Shown piece after piece: positions 8,798 through 14,796 of a DNA stretch of 36,220 nucleotides. The notes under the pieces were generated by a model that saw nothing but the letters and a program-made list of their open reading frames with translations, was not told the DNA's origin and did not search any database. This DNA is from Pseudomonadota bacterium. Its GTDB lineage: Bacteria; Pseudomonadota; Alphaproteobacteria; Rhizobiales; Beijerinckiaceae. The number at the start of each line of letters is the position of its first letter. Position 1 is the first letter of the stretch. The translations under genes and the position numbers were made by a program. The stretch is taken from contig JAFAEL010000183.1 of the NCBI GenBank assembly GCA_023423995.1, forward strand, positions 1-36,220, in the 5' to 3' direction.

Positions 8798-9355
8798 TCA
8801 GGCGGCTCGGGTCAGGGCCGCGTTGGGCGGAACGGGACGGGCGAGCCTGGCGAGTTCGTCCGCCGCCTGGCTGACCCGGGCGAGCGTCACGGGATCGGAC
8901 AGCTCGCCATCGCGGAAATCCTCGTCGCTGGCGTAGATCGCGGTGGGGACCGTGAGGGCCGAGAAGAAGCCGAACAGCGGCCGCAGCTGGTGCTCGACGA
9001 CGAGCGCATGGCGCCGCCCTCCCCCGGTCGCGGCCAGGATCACCGGCACCCCGGCGAGGGCCTCGGCCCCGACGAAGTCGAACAGGTGCTTGAAGAGGCC
9101 CGAATAGGAGCCCTTGTAGACCGGGCTCCCGATCACGAGGGCATCGGCGTTCTCGATCGCCTCGAGGATGGCCCTCGCCCGATCGGGAAGATCCTGCCGC
9201 GAGAACGCCCCGAGACCCGGCCCGGCATCGACGAGGTCGTGCAACTCGAACCGCGCCGGGTGCTGGCGCGCAACCTCGCGCCCGATCCGCTCGACGAGAG
9301 CACGCGTTCGTGATGGCCGCCGCGTGTTCCCCGCTATTCCAACCAGACGAACCAT
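8798..9355 (-). CDS. ssuE: NADPH-dependent FMN reductase of sulfonate use (SsuE/MsuE type)
   Basis: Flavin reductase of 185 residues in the flavodoxin-like fold that supplies FMNH2 to SsuD. The start [10 protein letters not shown] has the usual first beta strand and phosphate loop; [19 protein letters not shown] at 76-94 is the FMN-binding region. [16 protein letters not shown] resembles the MsuE branch, with His where E. coli SsuE has the pi-helix Tyr118, so the product may be closer to MsuE; this comparison is from memory. In-frame ATGs at 9361 and 9421 would add 2 or 22 residues not expected in the family. It is the first gene of the operon; promoter and operator candidates lie upstream. 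Confidence 0.9.
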   Translation of the reverse strand: MVRLVGIAGNTRRPSRTRALVERIGREVARQHPARFELHDLVDAGPGLGAFSRQDLPDRARAILEAIENADALVIGSPVYKGSYSGLFKHLFDFVGAEALAGVPVILAATGGGRRHALVVEHQLRPLFGFFSALTVPTAIYASDEDFRDGELSDPVTLARVSQAADELARLARPVPPNAALTRAA

Positions 9356-9433
9356 GTGCATCCAGGCATCCGTTCGATGACGCGCATGACTCGCCAAACT
9401 GAGGCGAGCACAGATCGTCATCTTCTTCGCTCA

Positions 9434-9450
9434 TCGATCGGACCGATCGA
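9434..9450. promoter_or_regulatory. 17-bp perfect palindrome, candidate ssu operator
   Basis: TCGATCGG-A-CCGATCGA has 8-bp perfect arms around one base. It lies 79 bp upstream of the ssuE ATG and about 35 bp downstream of the candidate -10 element, a position that suits a repressor site. Which protein binds is unknown; the divergent Lrp-family regulator is one possibility but the sequence does not look like a classic Lrp box. Confidence 0.45.
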
Positions 9451-9484
9451 CTTTGCAGCAACATCTGTGCCGCGCTTGTTCCAA

Positions 9485-9513
9485 AATGTTCGTCTTCAGT
9501 CGTCGCAAGTCAA
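9485..9513 (-). promoter_or_regulatory. ssuEp: Candidate sigma-70 promoter for ssuEADCB
   Basis: On the minus strand TTGACT (9513-9508) is followed after exactly 17 bases by AACATT (9490-9485). The -35 is close to TTGACA; the -10 is poor but acceptable for alphaproteobacteria. It would give a leader of about 120 nt before ssuE. No other good pair was seen in the interval. Confidence 0.35.
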
Positions 9514-9721
9514 CGAGTATAAACGGGCTTTATTGCGCTCCAGGCAGAGGGATCGATCTATGTCGGCGAGGGGCTCGGAGAAGATATTGCTGCAAGCTCA
9601 CGGCGGTGGCTGGGCGCATTCCCCTCGTTTCCGCGTCCGCACCGGGTAGCGGATCGTTCGTCAAACCGGACCTGGAAACGATCTCGTCCTGCGGCCAGCC
9701 TCGCCCGATTCCCTAGGAACA

Positions 9722-9761
9722 GAGAACAAAATTCTCCCAGGGCTCGTTCTACAGAAAGAAC
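9722..9761. promoter_or_regulatory. Two inverted repeats upstream of lrp, candidate autoregulatory sites
   Basis: GAGAACAAAATTCTC (9722-9736) has 5-bp arms and agrees with the E. coli 15-bp Lrp consensus YAGHAWATTWTDCTR at about 10 of 15 positions by eye. GTTCTACAGAAAGAAC (9746-9761) is a second repeat with 5-bp arms. Their centres are about 24-25 bp apart, just over two helical turns. They lie 80-119 bp before the lrp ATG. Lrp-family proteins often bind pairs of such sites upstream of their own gene; binding here is inference. Confidence 0.4.
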
Positions 9762-9840
9762 GCTTGCTTGCAGGCTCAGAGCGACAAGGCTAAATCGCAG
9801 GAGAAGGCGCCGACCCGTTCCGGGGCGCTCACGAGGTCAC

Positions 9841-10296
9841 ATGGACCGGATCGATCGTGACATCCTGCGCATCCTGCAGGCAGACGCGAACGTGCCGATC
9901 GCCACGATCGCGGACAAGGTCGGACTGTCGCAGACGCCGTGCTGGAAGCGTATCCGCCGGCTCGAGCAGACCGGCGTGATCGAGAAGCGCGTGGCGCTCG
10001 TGAACCCGGAGAAGATCGGGCTCGGCATCACGGTCTTCGTGTCGATCCAGGCCCCGGACCATTCGGAGGAATGGCTGTCGAACTTCGCCGAGAAGGTCGC
10101 AGCCATGCCCGAGGTCATGGAATTCTACCGGATGGCGGGAGACGTCGACTACATGCTGCGCGTGGTGGTGTCCGACATGGCCGCCTATGATGCGTTCTAC
10201 AAGCGCCTCATCGGGACGGTGGCGCTGAAGAGCGTCACCTCCCGCTTCGCCATGGAGCGCATCAAGTCGGAGACCGCCTACGTCATCGCCAGGTAG
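9841..10296 (+). CDS. Lrp/AsnC family transcriptional regulator
   Basis: DNA-binding regulator of 151 residues, the normal length. The N-terminal helix-turn-helix covers about residues 20-46 (IATIADKVGLSQTPCWKRIR), and the C-terminal RAM/ligand-binding domain begins near residue 65 with ITVFVSIQA and contains MAGDVDYMLRVVV. These proteins form dimers or octamers and often respond to amino acids. GAGG lies 4 bases before ATG. It is divergent from the ssu operon. A decayed copy of its last third lies at 11895-12042 beyond the RTX gene. The effector and targets are unknown. Confidence 0.95.
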   Translation: MDRIDRDILRILQADANVPIATIADKVGLSQTPCWKRIRRLEQTGVIEKRVALVNPEKIGLGITVFVSIQAPDHSEEWLSNFAEKVAAMPEVMEFYRMAGDVDYMLRVVVSDMAAYDAFYKRLIGTVALKSVTSRFAMERIKSETAYVIAR

Positions 10297-10315
10297 GGTA
10301 TTGGTCCGCCCTGCC
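10150..10315 (+). repeat. Direct repeat, left copy (lrp 3' end), partner at 11895-12061
   Basis: The last 147 bases of lrp and about 19 bases beyond its stop recur in the same orientation at 11895-12061. A hand alignment gives about a dozen substitutions and three single-base indels in roughly 150 columns. The shared part past the stop includes TGGTCCGCCCTGCC (10302-10315 and 12048-12061). The two copies enclose the RTX gene, so the segment is either an insertion with duplicated target or the product of a local duplication. Confidence 0.9.
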
Positions 10316-10343
10316 GGGGCGTCCGTTGACCGGAACCCGCCGC

Positions 10344-11762
10344 TCAGACGAACAGGAAGTCGTTCGCTCTCAGCTGCGATATCTCAACGGCTTCGATGAC
10401 GAGTTGATCGGAGCCATTCGCGATCACAACGTCGTCACCGACCTCCTGCGCGCTGGCGAGCACCGCCGCGAAGTTGGCGAAAACGTCGCTATCGATCTGG
10501 ATCCGATCCTGGTTGCTCCCCTGGAGCTGGAAGTCCTCGATCCAGTCGACGCCATTGCCGGCATTGAACAGGAACGTGTCGGAGCCTCGGCCGCCTGTGA
10601 GGAAATCGGTGTCGGGCCCCCCGTCGATCCTGTCCCGGCCATTGCCGCCCAAGATCACATCGTCCCCGCCCAGCCCATACAGTGTATCGTTCCCGCCGCG
10701 GCCGTCGATATTCTCGCCGAGCTCGGTCCCGATCAGCGTGTTGGCACGCGAATTCCCGATCAGATCCGGGCCCCTCGGTTCTTCCGGAGTGGTCCCGTCC
10801 ACGCTCGGCACGTAGATCGCGGCGGCATCGTCCGTCCCCGTCCAGTCGAAGACGTTCTGGATGCGATCGTCCGGGGTCGCATCGGGCGCCTCACTCACGT
10901 CGATCGTATCGTCGCCCCCGTCCCAGGCGATGTTCCTCGGGTTGGCCGGGTTGGTGTAGGTGGCGTTCAGGAAATCGACGTTCTCGCCGGCCGAGTTGAA
11001 GATGAGCGTATTCGACAGGTTATCCCCGCGGCCCTGATCCCCGGCGATGTTGTCGAAGGAGTGAACATCCTCGAAGGTGACGTCGTCCGAATAGGAACTG
11101 AACGCGCCGTTCCCCATGTGGATCGCCGTCACGTCGGTGACGTAGCCTCCCTCGGAGTCGCCCTCGAACATGACCCCTACGCCGCTCGGCGAATTGTTTC
11201 CGTCCAGCACGCCCCGTGCGATCGTCACGTCCTGGCTGTCGATCACTGAGACATTGTCCTCCGGATGCGAGCGATCCGGATCGTTGTAGTTGTAGAAGTC
11301 GGTCAGCGTGCTGTCCTCGGAGTAGATGAACTGCACGAGCTGCCCCGCAGGGAACGGTCCCTGCATGTTGTAGCCCTCGATGAACGAAAGCTCCGCGCCG
11401 GGGGAATCGTTCACGTAGATGCCGATCTCGCTGTCCTCGAACGTGACGTGATCGACATGTAGCCTCGTCACCTCGACGGCGGAGATACCGGCCGTGTCCT
11501 GATCCTCGCCCTGCTGCCCAGACGGGGGGTCGGAATTGATGATCCGGCTGTCCGAGATGGTGAGATCGCTCACGTCCTCCGCGTCGATGCCATCCCCATC
11601 CTCGTGATGGATGATCACATTCCGGATGGTAACGTCGTCGTGATTGACTGAAATTGCCGTACCTTCATCGACCCAAATGTCGATATTCTCTATGATTTGC
11701 CCGTCGTATCGCGTGACGATCGGGCTATCCGTGTAGGTGAGCCCAGCCGGAGTTTCTGGCAT
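10344..11762 (-). CDS. Right-handed beta-helix protein with RTX calcium-binding repeats
   Basis: Predicted secreted protein of 472 residues. Residues about 20-300 are rich in short beta strands with repeating IxxxDVTI, DLTISDSRI and DVTFEDV motifs, as in NosD/pectate-lyase-type parallel beta-helices that often act on or bind polysaccharide. Residues about 340-395 carry RTX nonapeptides (GRGGNDTLYG, GLGGDDVILG, GGNGRDRIDG, GGRGSDTFLF) that bind calcium. The C-terminus ends in NDFLFV, like type I secretion signals; there is no N-terminal signal peptide. The protein is very acidic and has no Lys and no Cys. AGGA lies 7 bases before the ATG. No type I exporter genes are in the window. Catalytic function is not assigned. 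Confidence 0.85.
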   Translation of the reverse strand: MPETPAGLTYTDSPIVTRYDGQIIENIDIWVDEGTAISVNHDDVTIRNVIIHHEDGDGIDAEDVSDLTISDSRIINSDPPSGQQGEDQDTAGISAVEVTRLHVDHVTFEDSEIGIYVNDSPGAELSFIEGYNMQGPFPAGQLVQFIYSEDSTLTDFYNYNDPDRSHPEDNVSVIDSQDVTIARGVLDGNNSPSGVGVMFEGDSEGGYVTDVTAIHMGNGAFSSYSDDVTFEDVHSFDNIAGDQGRGDNLSNTLIFNSAGENVDFLNATYTNPANPRNIAWDGGDDTIDVSEAPDATPDDRIQNVFDWTGTDDAAAIYVPSVDGTTPEEPRGPDLIGNSRANTLIGTELGENIDGRGGNDTLYGLGGDDVILGGNGRDRIDGGPDTDFLTGGRGSDTFLFNAGNGVDWIEDFQLQGSNQDRIQIDSDVFANFAAVLASAQEVGDDVVIANGSDQLVIEAVEISQLRANDFLFV

Positions 11763-11894
11763 TGGAATTTCCTATTCGATAATCGCATCTCTCAATGATG
11801 GTTTCTTCGTTTGATTCTTCAACCATGACTGGATTGCGGCGAATATGAATCCGATTTTGCTTGGTATTTTAATGACCAGCGGTGGCGGCGTCGC

Positions 11895-12042
11895 TACATG
11901 CTGCGCGCCGCGGCGTCCGACATGGCCGCGCTATGAATGCGTTCTACAAGCGCCTCATCGGGGCGGTGGCGCTTAAGAGCGTCACCTCCCGTTTCGCGAT
12001 GGAGCTGATCAAGTCGGAGACGCCTACGTCATCGCCCGATAG
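11895..12042 (+). pseudogene. Decayed 3' fragment of an Lrp/AsnC gene
   Basis: This matches lrp codons about 104-151 including the stop codon region (12040-12042 TAG). Relative to the intact gene it has two inserted bases near 11930-11937, which create an in-frame TGA, and one deleted base near 12020, so it cannot encode the domain. There is no matching 5' part upstream: recognisable similarity fades left of about 11887. Several substitutions fall at third codon positions (CTG to CTT, CGC to CGT, GCC to GCG), which suggests that the fragment derives from a diverged functional allele or paralogue, not from a recent simple copy. Confidence 0.88.
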
Positions 12043-12287
12043 CGCCCTGGTCCGCCCTGCCAGACATCAGCGGCAAGTTCGGCCCAGTCCCGCTCAATCT
12101 CAGCGTCGGATAGAGGCGCGGGCTGAAAGGTGGACAGGAGTGCGATCGTGGAGGCGTGAGCCAGGTAGTCCCGATGCGCGACGGTCGCGACGAGCAGCTC
12201 GTGCGACAGGTTGATCGCCCGCTTGAACCGCTCCAGCGTCTGATAGTCATCGATGGTCGGCGCGAACGGCCGATAGTCAGCCGCCAT
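12024..12287 (-). CDS. Small hypothetical protein, 87 aa
   Basis: I do not recognise this protein. It is soluble and mostly helical (TLERFKRAINLSHELLVATV), with no membrane segment or signal peptide. The ATG at 12287 lies inside the last codons of the upstream 71-aa gene (11-bp overlap, ATGGCGGCTGA), so it is probably translated by coupling. Its last 13 codons run through the lrp repeat, in antisense to the fragment's end, so the C-terminus VWQGGPGRYRAMT may have been reshaped by that rearrangement. Confidence 0.55.
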   Translation of the reverse strand: MAADYRPFAPTIDDYQTLERFKRAINLSHELLVATVAHRDYLAHASTIALLSTFQPAPLSDAEIERDWAELAADVWQGGPGRYRAMT

Positions 12288-12492
12288 TTCGATCCATCGC
12301 CTCGATGGGTTGGTTAGCCTGCCCGCCCCGCTCCCGATGTCCTTCCCGGGTTGCCCGGCTCCCCGGAGACACGCCAACGCGGGCTCGGGACTCTGCGAGC
12401 AACTCATAGGAGCGCCGGATCACTTCTCTCGAGTGTTCGATGATGCGGATATCGGAAGCAGGAAGGCTCTCGCGCCGTTCGCGGAAGGACAT
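12277..12492 (-). CDS. Small hypothetical protein, 71 aa
   Basis: Not recognised by name. The first 40 residues (from MSFRERRESLPASDIRIIE through HSREVIRRSYELLAESRARV) look like a charged amphipathic helix pair; the last 30 are Gly/Arg-rich and probably disordered. The ATG at 12492 is chosen because the polypeptide sense begins there; a start at 12525 would add 11 residues. Its stop codon overlaps the start region of the next gene by 11 bp, which supports both frames being genuine. Confidence 0.5.
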   Translation of the reverse strand: MSFRERRESLPASDIRIIEHSREVIRRSYELLAESRARVGVSPGSRATREGHRERGGQANQPIEAMDRNGG

Positions 12493-12640
12493 GGATGTGC
12501 TCCGGGTCGCTGTAAGCGGGAGCACACGCCTCTCTCAGCCGCCGGCGCCTACGTTTCGGAATGCCAGCGGTAGCGTCACTGTCTGCGCCTTCAGAGTAGA
12601 ACGCAACCTCGCTTCGCAAGGCGCGCAACCGACGGCGCCA

Positions 12641-12670
12641 AAGAAAAAGGCCGCCCCAACGGGACGGCCT
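12641..12670 (-). terminator. Rho-independent terminator of rpsD
   Basis: On the minus strand AGGCCGTCCC-GTT-GGGGCGGCCT forms a 10-bp stem with one mismatch, followed directly by TTTTTCTT. It starts 26 bp after the rpsD stop codon. The loop core CCCGTTGGG is the same as in the hairpin at 13430-13453. Confidence 0.85.
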
Positions 12671-12695
12671 CGAATTGTTCTGCGTGTGAACCGGA

Positions 12696-13313
12696 TCAGC
12701 GCGAGTAGAACTCGACGACGAGGTTCGGCTCCATCTGGACCGGGTACGGGACCTCGCTGAGGCCCGGGACGCGGGTGAGGCGCGCCGTCATCTTGGAGTG
12801 GTCGACCTCGATGTAGTCCGGCACGTCGCGCTCGGCGAGCTGGCTCGCCACGACGACGATCTCGAGCTGCTTGGAGGCCTCCTTCACCTCGACCACGTCG
12901 CCGGCCTTCACGAGGAAGCTCGGGATGTTCACGCGGCGGCCATTCACCTTCACGTGGCCGTGGTTCACGAACTGACGCGCGGCGAAGGGGGTCGGCACGA
13001 ACTTGGAGCGGTAGACGACCGCATCGAGGCGGCGCTCCAGGAGGCCGATCAGGTTCTCGCCCGAGTCGCCCTTCATCCGGATCGCCTCGCCGTAATAGCG
13101 GCGGAACTGCTTCTCGGTGATGTTGGCGTAGTAGCCCTTCAGCTTCTGCTTGGCGCGCAGCTGCGTGCCGAAGTCGGACATCTTGCCCTTGCGGCGCTGT
13201 CCGTGCTGGCCGGGGCCGTATTCGCGGCGATTGACGGGGCTCTTCGGGCGGCCCCAGATGTTCTGGCCCATGCGGCGATCGAGCTTGTGCTTCGCCGTAA
13301 CTCGCTTCGACAT
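12696..13313 (-). CDS. rpsD: 30S ribosomal protein S4
   Basis: Ribosomal protein of 205 residues that binds 16S rRNA early in assembly of the small subunit. The N-terminus [20 protein letters not shown] and the segment [20 protein letters not shown] are typical of alphaproteobacterial S4. The S4 RNA-binding domain covers about residues 95-155 ([20 protein letters not shown], then [18 protein letters not shown]), and the C-terminus is VVEFYSR. The open frame extends upstream to 13430, but only the ATG at 13313 gives the family start. It is transcribed alone with its own terminator. Confidence 0.98.
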   Translation of the reverse strand: MSKRVTAKHKLDRRMGQNIWGRPKSPVNRREYGPGQHGQRRKGKMSDFGTQLRAKQKLKGYYANITEKQFRRYYGEAIRMKGDSGENLIGLLERRLDAVVYRSKFVPTPFAARQFVNHGHVKVNGRRVNIPSFLVKAGDVVEVKEASKQLEIVVVASQLAERDVPDYIEVDHSKMTARLTRVPGLSEVPYPVQMEPNLVVEFYSR

Positions 13314-13420
13314 CTCGTGTCCTTCTGTCGCGTTCGCTGTTTGAACGCGCCCTCCTCTTCCCGGGCCGGCCTTGCGGCCGAGGGGACGACAGATCCGGCT
13401 TCGCCGGGTCTCGGGTGCGC

Positions 13421-13453
13421 AAAAAAGCACGCGCGGCCCAACGGGACCGCGCG
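13421..13453 (-). terminator. Hairpin with T-run between murI and rpsD
   Basis: On the minus strand CGCGCGG (13453-13447) pairs with CCGCGCG (13436-13430) around TCCCGTTGGG, followed by TGC and TTTTTT. It is a strong rho-independent terminator for murI, 34 bp past the murI stop. Because a candidate rpsD promoter lies just upstream, it could also act as an attenuator in the rpsD leader. Confidence 0.8.
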
Positions 13454-13462
13454 AACGGGGCC

Positions 13463-13490
13463 TATCTAGCCGTTTGAGCGCTCAAGTCAA
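13463..13490 (-). promoter_or_regulatory. rpsDp: Candidate promoter for rpsD overlapping murI stop
   Basis: On the minus strand TTGACT (13490-13485) and TAGATA (13468-13463) are 16 bases apart. The spacer contains the perfect 12-bp palindrome TTGAGCGCTCAA (13474-13485). Start of transcription would be near 13455, immediately before the terminator hairpin, which leaves the arrangement ambiguous: either this promoter is not used or transcription must pass the hairpin. Confidence 0.3.
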
Positions 13491-14365
13491 TGTCCCGCGG
13501 CGAGCGGGATGGGATCGACCACGACCCGCCCGAGCCCGCGGGCCGCGAGCGCGGCCCGGAGCGGCGGGTCGAGCCCCTCCCCGCCCGTGAAGATCGCGAG
13601 GCGCTCGCCGTCAGCCGGCGGCGTCTCCGGCAGAGCCGGCCGATGCAGGACATCGTGCATGCGGCGCGCGATGGCGGGGGCCGGGTCGATCCAGGTCACC
13701 GGCCAGGGCGCGAGGCGCCGGAAGCGCTCGAGAAGCAGCGGGTAATGGGTGCAGGCCAGCACGACCACGTCCGTCCGCCCGGCCTCGTCCTCGACGAAGC
13801 AGGGCGCGAGCTCGGCCATGAGCTCCTCGTCCGACACGGGATGTCCGCGCAGCTCGGCTTCCGCAAAACCGGCAAGGCGGCGCGAGCCGACCAGCTCGAC
13901 CCGGCATTGCGCGGCATAGGCCTCGACCAGCCCGCGCGTGTAGTCCCGCGCCACGGTGGCGGGCGTCGCCAAGATCGCGATGCGGCCGGACCGGGAGGCG
14001 GATGCAGCCGGCTTGATGGCCGGCACGGTGCCGATGAAGGGCATGTCGAACCGTCGCCGGAGATGCGGCAGGACGAGCGTCGAGGCCGTGTTGCAGGCGA
14101 TCACGACGAGATCGGGCCGATGGGCGGCGACGAGGCGGTCCATCACGGCGAGGACGCGCGCGATCAACTCGCTTTCCGGTAGCCGGCCATACGGGAAGCC
14201 GGCGTCGTCGGCCGCGTAGACGAAATCGGCGTCCGGCCAGGCCCTGACGAGCTCGGAGAAGACCGTCAGCCCGCCGAGCCCGGAATCGAAGGCGAGAATG
14301 GAGGGGCTGCGGCTCGGCACGGTGATCGGCGTCTGCGAGGTTCCGGCGAGGAGGTCGGCGAACAT
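13487..14365 (-). CDS. murI: Glutamate racemase
   Basis: Cytoplasmic enzyme of 292 residues that makes D-glutamate for peptidoglycan. The FDSGLGGLTV motif lies at 26-35 with the Asp-Ser pair at 27-28; the two catalytic Cys are Cys91 in IACNTAST and Cys205 in LACTHYPL. Both are needed for the two-base racemisation, so the enzyme looks intact. Length is slightly above the usual 260-285, mainly from a 20-residue N-terminal extension. It ends just before the terminator hairpin upstream of rpsD. Confidence 0.96.
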   Translation of the reverse strand: MFADLLAGTSQTPITVPSRSPSILAFDSGLGGLTVFSELVRAWPDADFVYAADDAGFPYGRLPESELIARVLAVMDRLVAAHRPDLVVIACNTASTLVLPHLRRRFDMPFIGTVPAIKPAASASRSGRIAILATPATVARDYTRGLVEAYAAQCRVELVGSRRLAGFAEAELRGHPVSDEELMAELAPCFVEDEAGRTDVVVLACTHYPLLLERFRRLAPWPVTWIDPAPAIARRMHDVLHRPALPETPPADGERLAIFTGGEGLDPPLRAALAARGLGRVVVDPIPLAAGH

Positions 14366-14444
14366 GGCGGGAGACAGCCGAAGACAAGCTCCGGGAGCCT
14401 AGGCCCGCCCGGTTAATAGGACGCAACGAATGCGAGCAATCGAC

Positions 14445-14786
14445 TCAATGGAGCCGCGCGCTCGCCGAGAGAAGGTTGATGACGAGCACGCCCGCGACGA
14501 TCAGCCCGATGCCCGCGATCGCCGGGGCATCGAGCCGTTGGCCGAAGCCGATCCAGCCGGCGAGGGAGATGAGGACGATGCCGATCCCTGCCCAGATCGC
14601 GTAGGCGATGCCGACGGGCATGCCCTTGAGGGCGATCGAGAGCGCATAGAAGGCGAGCGCATAGGAGCCCGCGCAGACGACGGACGGCACAAGACGCGTG
14701 AAGCCGTGGGACGCGGCGAGTGCGGTCGTGCCGACGACCTCGCACACGATCGCGAACGCGAGCGCCGCGGCGCTCCATCCGGACAT
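14445..14786 (-). CDS. Small multidrug resistance (SMR) efflux protein
   Basis: Four-helix inner-membrane protein of 113 residues that works as a dimer and exchanges cationic compounds for protons. The essential membrane Glu is Glu16 in FAIVCEVVGTTALAAS (equivalent to EmrE Glu14). The third helix region AIWAGIGIVLISLAGWIGFG matches the AxWxGxG signature. It may be EmrE-like (drug) or Gdx/SugE-like (guanidinium); the sequence does not settle it, and no guanidine riboswitch was seen. It lies 10 bp downstream of the hydrolase gene on the same strand. Confidence 0.92.
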   Translation of the reverse strand: MSGWSAAALAFAIVCEVVGTTALAASHGFTRLVPSVVCAGSYALAFYALSIALKGMPVGIAYAIWAGIGIVLISLAGWIGFGQRLDAPAIAGIGLIVAGVLVINLLSASARLH

Positions 14787-14796
14787 CCCCGAACCC

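Larger units (their letters stand above)
9356..9840. other. 485-bp regulatory interval between ssu operon and lrp
   Basis: This divergent intergenic region holds no convincing gene; the short plus-strand frames lack a start with ribosome-binding site and have no recognisable family. It contains a perfect 17-bp palindrome (9434-9450), a candidate minus-strand promoter for ssuE (9485-9513) and two inverted repeats closer to lrp (9722-9761). It is more AT-rich than the flanking genes, as expected for a promoter region. Confidence 0.7.

Noticed and set aside
9356..9716. Plus-strand frames of 97 and 87 codons upstream of lrp
   Set aside because: They cross the candidate ssu promoter and operator, lack a good start site and resemble no family.
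11763..11886. Insertion-sequence end or transposase remnant near the AT-rich stretch before the RTX gene
   Set aside because: No terminal inverted repeat or transposase-like frame could be found; the AT-rich bases are adequately explained as the RTX promoter region.
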